64,000 nt of DNA, taken from the NCBI GenBank assembly GCA_037576195.1, contig CM075104.1, forward strand, positions 17,128,211 to 17,192,210, in the 5' to 3' direction. Position numbers and translations under genes: made by a program. Below the pieces are notes generated by a model, which worked only from the letters and a program-made list of their open reading frames with translations, was not told where the DNA came from and did no database searches. The DNA is from Phytoseiulus persimilis (lineage: Eukaryota > Arthropoda > Arachnida > Mesostigmata > Phytoseiidae). Positions 53,132 through 63,321 of the stretch are shown here, piece after piece (positions within the stretch are counted from its first letter, which is position 1; every line of letters begins with the position of its first letter).

Positions 53132-56100
53132 GCAAACAAACGAGCGAGCGAGCGAAAGATATTTGTGTTCCAAACGATCTCGTGAACGCAATCTCGGAAT
53201 GGGTTAAAGGCTTGTGACGGACGGAATCTCGTCGTTGCTGACTTCGATTCGCTCGCACAGCCAAGACGTGGGCTGTTCATGGGAAGCTCTCTCCGACAGT
53301 CCTTCCGATCCAGACTCGCGCACGGAACTCGCTCTCGTCGGAACCCGCTCCTCGCCGAGGCTGAAAAGCCCAGTTTGTCTTCAGCAAACGCTAACCTATC
53401 GACCCACTGAGTTGGCGGAACCCGTTGAGTTCAACGGGTCTTCAAAACCGAGCGCATCCGGTTCATTGTCAATTGTAGGTGGAGCGTCAGGTGGTGGACG
53501 ACGGCATCGACCAGCGGCAGCGAAAGCAGCAGCCAGAGACATCTTGCACTCTGATCAGAATACCATGAAACAAGCGGTTCCTGGCATCGAGAATTTCGTG
53601 TAACTCCCCCGACTCGAGTCGATCACAATCCGTGTCTCGGCGAGCAGGGAAAATCGAGACCTCCTTCACCGTTTAGAGCAACTTTTTTTCTGACGAATTC
53701 CGTTTGCTCTACGGCATCTGAACGGAGATGTGGCGGTGATATATCGGAGGCACTTTTTCTCCGAGAGTTCCGTCGGTAGATATAAAATTTCGGAAATCGA
53801 AAATAGAACGCGCTATCCCGTTAACTAACGGTTTGCTCACCGCGTCAAGCCCAAGGTCGGCTGGGCTTCCCCCGTTTTCCGTTCTACATCTGTGGACAGA
53901 AAAACCTGCGAGCGAGACCTGGATACGTGCTGCCACTGGTAGCTAGAATTCGAGGGATTCGACGTCGACAAGATGAGCCAGGACGACGTCGCAGAAATTG
54001 TTTCGAAACGCGATCGGCTTGCGTACAGCATCGGAACATCATCCCAAGCCAAGATTACCGCAGACTCGCGCAAGGCTTCTCCTCCATTTGTCATTCGGGG
54101 TTTTGTTTCGGTTTATTCATCAGCTGGCTGGTTGCTCCGGGAAGATTGTGCGACCTTCTGGAGCGAGCGGAATTTCGACCTTTCAATTAGCCGAGTCCAG
54201 CTCCAATTACGCGTTGTCTCCGCTCGGGACCGCGCTCGGGGTTCATCCCATCCAGGTTCTTTTGTCGCCGCGGGAAACTGGATCAATGTCAACCGTTTCA
54301 GTCGTCAAACATTCATTCCATTGAATGGAGCGGGCGGGCGGACCATCGAGCCGAGTCTCTGTTTGGTTCGGTTGGACTTGCCGCTCGAGTGCCGTGATGA
54401 TGCTGCTGTTGTCGCCGCTCATGCAGCAGCGGCAGCAGTTGTATGAGAAGAGCGCCTACCCGTCGGTTACATAAGAGAGCAAGCGCATTGTCACGCGGCC
54501 GTCGGTCCTCTTCTTCCAGCACGCCGTTCGTTATCTACCACCACGGCGACCGTGAACCGTGATTCAGATTACCAATGAGCCGCCGCCGCCGCCGCTAACT
54601 GTGTCCGGTAAACGAGAACCTGGTGCAATCGATGACTCGAAGTGTTCAGACATGCAAAGCTCGCCCGGGAAATTCAGAGGAAAGATTTGCAGTGAGAACG
54701 GAGAATACGGCCGCGTCCGATACCGCCCGCAGTTGTCGCTTCGATGAAGCTCCGCTTGATTACTGCGTCATCGGAACGACCTCATTCGGCCGGATGCCAA
54801 CGACGAGTCAGTAATTGAAACTGTAAGATTCCCTCGTGGCCACGGATCGCTCTTCTGCTGCGGAGAACCTGCGACTCCGGCCCTGTGGGTCCGCCCTGCG
54901 CCTTCTAGGCTCGACGAGGCCAGGCTCCAAGACTCCCGAACGCTTCATCTCTGACAGGAACTCTTCTCAATTCCCATTGATGCTGTAACGCCGTAGTGCG
55001 TTATAGCGCATTATGCCAACGTCCTCGTCAGTCAAAAGTCGATCCATGCTCTTGACCCAAAAGCGGTGGACCCAAGGACCCGGCAGCCAGCAGCCGGAGA
55101 CGAAGCGGAGGTAACATCAGCGCGGGCAGCCGCATCTTATGCAACCCAAGGTCTTCGCCGTCGGTCCAAACCCATCTGCGCGTTCTCAACCGGAGAGCTA
55201 GGAACGCGGCTATCGGAAATAAGATGTTGAGTAATCGCGGAAACGAGAACCTTCGGAAAGCGGCCTTGTTCCCGGATGAGGAGTCGACGCGTCCGGCTCG
55301 ACGAGACCACCGGGTGGAGATCGTGTGCGGGAAGTCGTACGATTCGGCATCGGGGACTTGAGGGAGACGTCCCCGCCGCACAACCTAGGCTCTCGTGGAG
55401 AGGAAGCGGCGGACTCGAATCGGAATCTCGAGTGCCCCAAAAGAGCGTCACCAGCGATCCCACGGGACTGCAAGGTCAGCGAATACTGGAACAGCGGCTC
55501 GAGCCTCGTCTAGAACGCATCCAGCGCTTGGCTCCGCGTGGCTTCCCTGTGAACCGAACGCTCACCGCGTAATTGCGAGCCATCCGACGAATTGGAGGGA
55601 CGCTCGATAAGGAAAACAGCGGACGCAGGAAATGTGCTTGGAACCACAACGAGCAGAAATGGCTGCCGCGCAAGCAGGATCTTCTACATCTGCAACCGGG
55701 GCTCGAAATAAATCCACCGCTGCTCTTGACCCGCACTGCCGGCAACGTAACAGGAAAAGCCTTTCAATGAAACAACACGTCATGCGCGATCCGGCCCGCG
55801 CAGACCAGTGGACCGACATTCGGAACGACGGACTGGCCGACAGTCACGCGGTCAGCCAGTTGAGCGCGGATGGGCGCTACCGAGTCTTGCGGTGACGTCC
55901 TGAGGGAAGACCCCTGAAATTTCTGCCAAGTTCTCCCCCACAGCGCAGGAGATTCTCGAGATGGGAGAGTTCCCGGAACTTCCGGCCAGAGACGCTGTCT
56001 TCCTCCACCGAGCCTCCGCTAATCCGCCAAAGATTACCCTCAAAACGGCGGAAAACAACTCGTCATCGACCGCAATATCCCGTCATGTATCATGATTCGG

Positions 56101-56534
56101 CATTGCTGGGAAGTTTCGCTCGCGTCCCAAGGCCCAGGGTTCTCCGAAATGGGCTCCGGAATCCCGAGCTCCGCCAGGAGCGAGCGCGAGTTCCAGTGCG
56201 CGGAAAAAACGGAGCTCCAAGAGCGGAAACGCTCCATCCGGTGCCGGAACTCTGCTAAAGATCTTTCCTGTGAGGCGCATCCGTAACTGTACCGGCTACA
56301 GCGGAGTCGGACGTTAGTCCTTTGCCTGCTGCTTCTGCATCGCTGGCTACATGGCAGGCAGGCAGGCAGGCGGTCGGGCGAGAACACCGACCAGACGTGG
56401 AAAGAGCTCTTTCGGAGAGGGAGCATCCATTGGGAGAGCCGCTATGAAGCCAGTAGCAGGCGCACGAGGAACAGTCTTGTGAACGCATCCGAAACGAGCG
56501 GCCACGCTGTGCGTTGTCCGCTGATTTCCCCTTC

Positions 56535-56568
56535 TCAGTGTTCACTTGTCACCAACTTCAGTTAGTTG
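56535..56568 (+). promoter_or_regulatory. Candidate E74B core promoter (Inr + DPE)
   Basis: An initiator-like TCAGTG lies at 56535-56540, with the presumed +1 A at 56537. AGTTG at 56564-56568 sits exactly at +28 to +32 and matches the DPE consensus RGWYV. There is no TATA box near -30. The presumed transcript has no ATG before 56697, the first codon of the B-type exon, 160 nt downstream. The last base of the initiator deviates from TCAKTY; a consensus-perfect TCAGTT at 56558-56563 has no DPE at the right distance. Transcription start is inferred. Confidence 0.45.
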
Positions 56569-56696
56569 TCGTTCGCAGCGCGTCAAACAGTGTCTCCGTC
56601 GTCGACTCGGACCCCCCGCTGTTCAATAGTTCGGAGAGTCTCCGAGACAGCTCGAGTGGCAAAAGTTCAGTGTCTATCTCACGCGCCCGCGGATAA

Positions 56697-56976
56697 ATGG
56701 GTGCAGTCAGTGTGGACCTTACTCGACTACTGTTAGCCGCTACTGTGGGGAATAAATTCAGGATGACATCCGAGCAAGTGGTTCCGGATCAGAGTCCGGT
56801 GTCTGACGCCGACTCGATCATCTCTTCCGGCGAAGAAAGCGAGAACGAAGTTCTTGACCTGCACATCGACCGGTCGAGATCTCCGGCGAGTTCGCCCCCT
56901 CCGAGACGCACCGCCTCCCTAATTTCCTCCGACCCAAAGAGAACGACGTTCAAGAAATCCCTCATGAAACGATACC
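56697..56976 (+). CDS. Eip74EF: E74B-like isoform, alternative first coding exon
   Basis: This exon encodes up to 93 residues that would replace the E74A-specific amino terminus. It uses the first ATG after the candidate promoter and has an in-frame TAA just upstream. A second ATG at 56763 (M23) has A at -3, a better context than the first, and may be the main start. From M23 the sequence is acidic (DADSIISSGEESENEVLD), then Ser-Pro/Arg-rich (SRSPASSPPPRR), then basic, ending KKSLMKRY. The consensus donor GTAAGT at 56977 leaves one base, C. This is the same phase and the same base as E74A exon 2, so joining exon 3 gives MKRY-L-DGGE. Without splicing the frame stops at 57108, giving a protein lacking the ETS domain. 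The B-isoform identity rests on position, promoter, phase and the LMKRYL junction, which I recall from insect E74B but could not align. Confidence 0.75.
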
Positions 56977-59900
56977 GTAAGTCCGATAAGCAGAGCAGTG
57001 GAGCCGAATGGTGTCAAGAGATCATTCGAGTCGAGCCCGAATTCCTCAGCGGGGAAAAAAACATGAGCCGGAAGGAGGCAAGGACGACAACAAATTTTTC
57101 TCGCTCATGAGTTAGCAAACGAATAAGTGAGTGATTGTGCGTCGGAATCCTCTACCTTATTCAGAGCGAACCGCGTCACTTCCTCAGAGTAGAGGCGGAT
57201 TTCAGTCGAGAGTTCCTCTTCATGCTTGCCAACTTCCTTCCTCATACACCAACAAGGATCTGACTGTACCTGCAGCTGACGAGCCAGCTAGCTAGCCTAC
57301 TCGATTTGCTCTGGCGAGCGCTTCTCCTGTCAGACGTGGTAAACCAGAATTGCACGGACTCGAACTCTCCAAAAACCGCGATTTTTGAGAAACTGAGCAA
57401 CAGGGGCAATCGTTGGTTGCTCGGACGGTGTTGGATGTCAAGGCTCGGGGGATGCTCTGTTGGCGATTGCCTGCTTTGCGGACAGCCTTTTGGCCTGCCT
57501 TCCTGTTCTTGCGGGTAGCCTGCGAGCTAGCCGAGTATTGAGTGCCGTCATTGGCGCTCACACGCTCAGTGCTCTCTGGGTCAATGGCACGGGCTGTTTC
57601 AAGGCCAGCCTCGCGCATGCTCCAAAGGGCCAGCCACCGACCCACGCCATTGCCGTCGTCGCGGCCGCTGCTGCCACCATCACCACTACAAGCAGGAGGC
57701 GCAGCGGCACCACCAATACAACGGACTCCTCCGACACGGACGGAAAGGGCTCTATGAGTCTGCGTCCCTTCTGGTCCTGCCGCGCCCCTTCGGGGACAGA
57801 GGAGGCATTCCAAGGGAAGAACAGAGTCCGTGGGGAACGAACGAGCGGGTGAGCAAGCGAGCGAGCTGGCGGGCGGGCGGGCAAATAAGCGAACCGAGGG
57901 AAGACGGTTCCAGGAAATTTTCCTCATTCGACAACCACCCGACTTCCTAGGAACCAAGGCGGTGGCGGTGCAACGACGCCGGCAGCGCTGGCGGCGAATC
58001 GGGCCTTAGATCTCGTCCTCCGTTGCTCGCTCAGGTTCAGTCAGCTCTTCTGCGATGATGAACCAGTGGAATCTCTTGAGATGATGGCGTGAGACATTGG
58101 CCCAAGTCACGATTGATCTCTAGCAGTCCGGAAGCGAGCGAACGAAAGAAACCGTCCCTGCTCCCCGTGGGGCCCCCTTCTTGTTCACTGAAGCGACCCC
58201 CTTCCCCCAGCCGATCCCAGCACTGCTCCAGGAAGAAATTTAGCCTCGTGGCCCCTTGGAGACGACTTGACCATTCGAATGAGTGCAAGAAAGTCATCAG
58301 TTGACCAACGGAAAATGGGTCGCTCGGATCCCTGGATTCGGGAAGCGTAGGGAGAGCATCGCTGCCATTCCACGAAGAGACTTAACCAAGCATTACTCAC
58401 CTCGCATCCATCCACCTGGGTTTGGCCGGCCCGCTCATTGGCTCTCTGATCGTATCTCCCCTGCTCTTGGCTGGGCTGTTACAAATGACTTCTCTCCTTA
58501 CAACAGGAGTCACAAGAGTCCTTCTACTTCTTCTTGTCATTCTTCGACCTGAGCGATAGGAGTTCTCTTCTGCGATTTTCCGCCCGGAACCGGAGTCATT
58601 CTCGACAGAGTGTGGCTCCATCGCAACATTTCGCAGTCAAGGATCCTGCGAAGTCACCTTCTTGTTCCCTCTGGATGAATTTGATCTTCGGGATGCGGAT
58701 GGCCTCAACTTCGATCCGTTTCCTTGCTCTGAGCTCCCGAAAACAGCTTCGCTGTATCATTTGGTCGCTCTCCGCTCCGACATCCCGTTAACTCTGGTAA
58801 AGATCTGGAGCTCCGGTTCTTCTCGGGCGGCCCTGACCCATTTGAGTCTCATTTCCTTATTCCTATTTTTGTTTGTTCCATACAGTCGATTGGGAATGAT
58901 GATGAAATAACTTGTTTGGAATGAACGGTTATTATCGAATCCATGACGCTAACCAATATGAGAATCGTTGTCAAGGCCAAGAGAGAAACTTGCCAAGATG
59001 TGTGTCAAGATCACCTAACTGTCTTCCAGACTTCGGCGAATGGAGGAGCGGAAGAGTTAAATTGGCTCAGCGTTTGCTATGTGAACTAGCCAGCGCCGTA
59101 GAAGAAACGACGACGTATTTCTCTTGGCTTGGCAGCCGTATCGAGACAGTCTCGTTTTGTTGCGTTCGATGTTTCTTGTCTTACTTGGCTCGAGTTCAAT
59201 GACGGATCGAGAGCTCCTGACTTCAAAAGTGAACAGTTCTTCCAACCAATTGATAGAGAGAGAGAGAGAGAGAGAGATATTAATTCACTTGAACCATATC
59301 CGTATCTGGGCCGAATCGTGTGCGTCGCCGATCGACTATGTGTACGTTCTTCGAGCGCCAAGCCAGCGCGTAGAATACAAGTTCAGTGTAGCGATCGAAA
59401 CTCCTCGATGCGACTACAGCGACGAACCCCAAACTCCGAATGGATCTCGTACGCACTCAGGCGACGCGGAACGACGTGCGGGAGGCTCACTTCCTTCAGT
59501 GGCGACTTCACAGCGATGACACACCCCATTCTGTTGGCGCTACTGCCTCGGCGGACAAGCATAGGAACGGACGGACGGAATGGTCATTTTGATCTTGGTG
59601 AACTGAAGCAACGGACGAATCAGCCGAGAACTCCGCTTGTCTGAAAATAACACAAAGAACTTCCAACACACCAGCCAGGCATCCAGCCGGCGAGGCAAGC
59701 AGGGAGCCTGGCAGGCAGGCAGGCAGCCAGCCAGCAAAGTAACGGACAAACGCAACCCTGCCGCTTTGGGGTTGCGGAGCCACGCACTTTCATCACCGGG
59801 CTTTCGACAGACTGCTGGCCTCGCTTGCCATCATCCCAACAACGGCACCAGCAGCAGCACGGATGGCAACAACAACAACTACAACGGCATACATCGGCGG

Positions 59901-60269
59901 AGCAGAAATGGCAATCGCTGTTTAATGCGGCTCATGCTTAGTCCTCCCCCATCAATTTAAATTATCGTCATCATCTCTCCTTCGGGTCCCGCAAACCAGT
60001 GTGCATCGGGCATTTCGTGCTTCCTTCCTTTTGAGGAGCTCATCGAGAGTCACTGCCGAGGTTCAACACTCGATAAGAAGGAGTCGCTTACTTATTATAT
60101 CAAAAACTATTCAAAAACTTCCGCTTTGGTCGTACATCGCCCATTTTCATCTTCCGCGGATCCCCCTTCCGAGATCCCTGAGCTTTTATGCGTAGAGTCT
60201 CTGTCGAATTTCGCACTTTTCAGCCAGTTATGTTTGGAACCCGAACTGAATCAATTCCTGTATTTCCAG
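56977..60269 (+). other. E74B-type intron 1 (3.3 kb), no further exon recognised
   Basis: It begins with GTAAGT and ends at the acceptor shared with E74A. It contains tetranucleotide islands at 57280-57300, 57845-57890 and 59708-59736 and an (AG)n tract at 59255-59277. A frame at 58662-58910 reads protein-like at first (FPLDEFDLRDADGLNFDPF), but it begins with TTG and has no splice context I can defend. Confidence 0.6.
59255..59277. repeat. (AG)n dinucleotide repeat, 23 nt
   Basis: An uninterrupted AG tract. In flies such GAGA tracts bind the GAGA factor near developmental promoters. Here it lies 2.7 kb 3' of the candidate B promoter; function is not shown. Confidence 0.9.
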
Positions 60270-60500
60270 TTGATGGAGGCGAGCTTTCAAGAGCCCACGG
60301 CCGCCATCAGCGCCAGTCATCTGGAACTGACTCGAAGAGCGTCCTGGTACATAACCTCATGCTCCAGCAGCACTACATGAACGGAGCTCTCTCATCTCTC
60401 CCACCGTCTCCAGCTGACTCCGGGGTCTCCGATGTTGACTCTTCCTCAGGACATCTTTCCACCGACGAGGCCAAAAGCCGGCTTCACGGAGACGCATCAG
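60270..60500 (+). CDS. Eip74EF: E74 common exon 3 (conserved PPSPADSG block)
   Basis: This exon is shared by both isoforms. Its first two bases complete the split leucine codon and its last base begins a split aspartate. It encodes 76 whole codons (E74A residues 172-247). The block LPPSPADSGVSDVDSSS, at about 214-230, is nearly identical to fly E74 (FPPSPADSGVSDVDSSSS), followed by a TDEAKSRL resembling the fly ADELKARL. The run SKSVLVHNLM lies before it. The acceptor is TGTATTTCCAG at 60269 and the donor GTGAGT is at 60501. An upstream acceptor at 60227 (CAGCCAG) is also in phase and open and would add 14 residues. No DNA-binding part is encoded here; the SP and DSG residues suggest phosphorylation-dependent control, which is inferred. 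Confidence 0.92.
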
Positions 60501-63321
60501 GTGAGTTTCAGCTTCGGCTTTCGTTAAACTTCGTTCCCACCTTGAGGAAGTTGCTCGAGAAGACCAAAATCCATCTCCCTTTGGCACTCGGACAACGTAG
60601 AATATCTTCGGCGAACCTATTTTTTTCCGGCCTTTTTGCGATGGATATATTTGGTGTGTTTTCTATCGGTCTGTCCGTCGGTCTGTGGGTCGGTCGCCGT
60701 TTGGGCTGTCTGTTAGCCGGTCGGAAAAAGTTGTTGCATAACAACGCGAGCAATCCGTCGCTTGCTCGCCGCTTGTGACTTTGAACTTGGGATGCAGAAC
60801 CAGCCAACCAGCCGAGCAGGCAAGCAAGCAACCACTCGTTGGCTCACCGTCTGTTGGGCAAGAGTGATGTCGTCAGCCGAGGGAGCAGCAAGCCGGCAAC
60901 CAACCCTATAGCCAGCGATCCAAACGACAAAGGGGATAACTCGGCGGCCGCCACGGCGGCGTTACGTCAACCGGGTGCTACAAAGGAATCACTGGTATCG
61001 GGGGAGCAGAGCTTTGGTCTCTTCTTCCAAGCCGAGAAGTGTCTGCCGAGATTGGTGGCATCGGGGGACTCGCGGAGAGTGAAGGAGTCGTGGCCTCCTG
61101 TGTGAGGGTCTCATCCTGAGAGCGAGAGCCTCCAACCCCTTCCTGCATAGCATGTCCCCACATGTGTAGCGTGGTTCTTGCTCTCATTCACGGACAGACA
61201 GCCTCCCGCCCATTCCGCGAAAGCCCTTGCGAAATTCAGAGCCGGGCCAGGGGGTTGGAGAGGAAGAACAGAAGAAAAGAGACAGATATGGAGTTATTCC
61301 GAAAAAAAGAATTCTACCTGCGCCTCGGTGTTCTTGCTCTGGATTCCCTCGTGACACCACCCCTATCCCCTCCTCGACCCACGCCCTCGTACCGACCGAC
61401 TCGCCCACCCCCTCAACGTGCTCCCCGATCGCACTCTATCGCCGCATCGACTTCCATTCGGACCACCGACCCCGAATGCGAAGATTCTTTGAAGCGCGCG
61501 ACTGCCATCGGAATGAGTCACAATCGCTCCACGAGTGGACTGCATCAAAGAACCGTGTCTCCGCGCATGCGTTAGCGTTTCAAGGTTAAAGTGTCAGTGG
61601 CAGCAGCGGTCGCGGCGGCGGTCTGACGGGGGAGAAAGGACTACAACCAGGACGAGACAGGAGGATCAGGGAGGAACACGGGCAATCGAGGGAGCGACGA
61701 ACGAGGGAGGAGCCTTTGCTTAACAGACTCCATCCTTCGTTCCTTCTTCTTTGTTCAGCACTCCCAACTCGCGCTCCGTCTCTTCCCCTCTTCTATCGCC
61801 TGTCTACGAAACCTTGAACACAGTGTAACACAATGTTGCGATTAGCTAGAACTGAAGAAAACGTACGAACGAAGCATCCAGCGCGAGCGAGGACCCGAAT
61901 CCTTCGTCGAGGATGCATTCAAACCTTCCTTCCTTGGTTTTGTCCTGCCATCCATCCGGCATCCTCGAAAGCGGGGAAGTCTGGCGCTTGAGCTAGAGAG
62001 AGAGGAAAGGGTTGAGCGCTGCGTCGAGCACAGAGAGTACACGCATCTGAGAGAACGAGGAAATCCAGCATGAACTTGAACTCAAGGCGAGGAGGCCCAA
62101 CAGGTGAATCACTGTTGGTGCGGTAGGTGCATTGTTGGAATCGCTTACGACAACGGTAGCGAAAAAAGTGAGAGCAACAGTAAAGGGAGAAGAGAGAATA
62201 CGAAACAAGAAGTTGAGGAAGGGTTCATCAAGGACGCCGCATTCGCATCCTGGCTACATTCAGTGACGACAATGCGGAAAAGCTATGAGAGTCTGCTTCC
62301 TCGTTTTAGGCTGCGTACCTGCTCAGAAAGCCCGGCAGCTACAGCAGCTATCCGAGTATTCTTTGCGCAGAATGCAATGAAACAGCGGCGGAAAAGAAAA
62401 AAACCCGTAAAATGGAGAGAATACACTGAACATCTATGGGAATATCTTTCTACCTGGGATCTCGGCTTGGGAATTGATACCGTGGGTTTTATCGGAATCA
62501 AAGGAGTCTCCATCGAGTTCTGCGTGCTCTCCTCCGATGTGCCCAAAACCTCCATCGTAATCTCGGGAGTCTTGGAATGCAAAGCCGAGAACTTCAACGG
62601 GAAAAGGGATGTGCCGTCGTTATTCACGAACGGGTTCCACGGACAGATTTCTTTCATGGGAGGGAGGCGGCAGAGCAGTCTTCCTGCGAACTTCCTTCAG
62701 GCGTTTGTCCGTTGCCGTGGCGTGTATCCGCTGCTTTGCTGGCCAACCGCTTGGTTGGTTGGTCGGCTCATCGTTGTTCCGTCCATCCGGAGAGTCAAAG
62801 CACTCCCCAAGGTCTCCTGCTGCTGTGGCCGCGGCTACAGCCAGCGATGCTGCCACCTCTCCACTGTTTGTCTGGCTGGCATGCATGCAGTGCCGTAGCG
62901 TGCCGCTTTAGCTGGTGAGCCAGCGCCAGAACGAGGAAGGAAGAGAGGGAGCTCTACGTCGTCGTCGTCGACGACGACGGGGGGCCCTCTTGGTTAGTGG
63001 GTGAGCCACTGAAGCAACGACGAGTAAGGCCGTGGGCCGACTACGTTGGGCCGTCGGAACAACCGAGCGACCGAGTGAGAGACTCACAGACAGACAGAAC
63101 CTGCCTACTGGTGCCGTGGCTGCAGTGTTGTGATGTTGGCGCCCCTCTTGCTAGGAGGCCCCTCGGTCCGATCGGACGACTTAGACAACCGGGTTTCGCT
63201 TTTCCTCTTGATGACGGCTACTGGGCAACATTTGTTTCCGCGTTTCCTTCGGCCCGCACTCCACTTTGCTTTGCTCGGCTCCAAACACTAATTTCTCCGT
63301 TTTCTCTCTCTCCCCTTACAG
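60501..63321 (+). other. E74 intron 3 (2.8 kb)
   Basis: The intron runs from donor GTGAGT to a strong acceptor (TCTCTCTCTCCCCTTACAG) and is phase 1. It carries drifting tetranucleotide tracts at 60665-60725, 60795-60840 and 62730-62770 and a 20-nt perfect palindrome at 62960-62979. It also holds a 264-codon open frame at 62104-62898 (first ATG at 62272) with no recognised domain. Confidence 0.85.
62960..62979. repeat. Perfect 20-nt palindrome of CGT/ACG triplets
   Basis: CGTCGTCGTC is followed directly by GACGACGACG, giving a zero-loop inverted repeat centred at 62969/62970. Confidence 0.85.

Larger units (their letters stand above)
35356..56500. other. Intron block without recognisable genes
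   Basis: Frames of up to nearly 300 codons occur (for example - strand 50933-51820), but they lack ATG starts, recognisable motifs or balanced composition. Repeats include (ATGG)4 at 36543-36558, GAAC-rich sequence at 36601-36630, GGCA/GCTC tracts at 38121-38175, ATGC/GTGC at 44179-44202, (GAC)4(GGC)4 at 47731-47754, TAGA/TGGA at 51351-51373, (ACCG)6 at 53108-53131, (GCC)5 at 54579-54595 and (GGCA)4 near 56353-56370. Confidence 0.55.
5550..60269 (+). other. E74A giant intron 2 (54.7 kb), containing AK6 and the B-type exon
   Basis: The interval runs from the donor GTGAGT to the acceptor TGTATTTCCAG and is phase 1 at both ends. It holds the antisense AK6 gene (6755-7288) and the alternative E74B-like promoter and first exon (56.5-57.0 kb). 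From 7289 to about 56500 I recognise no other intact gene, RNA gene or full transposon on either strand. What is there consists of simple and drifting tetranucleotide repeats, hairpins at 16.6-17.1 and 33.4 kb, and scattered nuclear-receptor-type sites, listed separately. In Drosophila the E74A unit is also about 60 kb and the B promoter lies inside it. Confidence 0.85.

Noticed and set aside
56977-57110. Continuation of the B-type frame past the GTAAGT donor
   Set aside because: It would end within 45 codons without any ETS domain. The consensus donor and matching phase favour splicing, so it is treated as intron.
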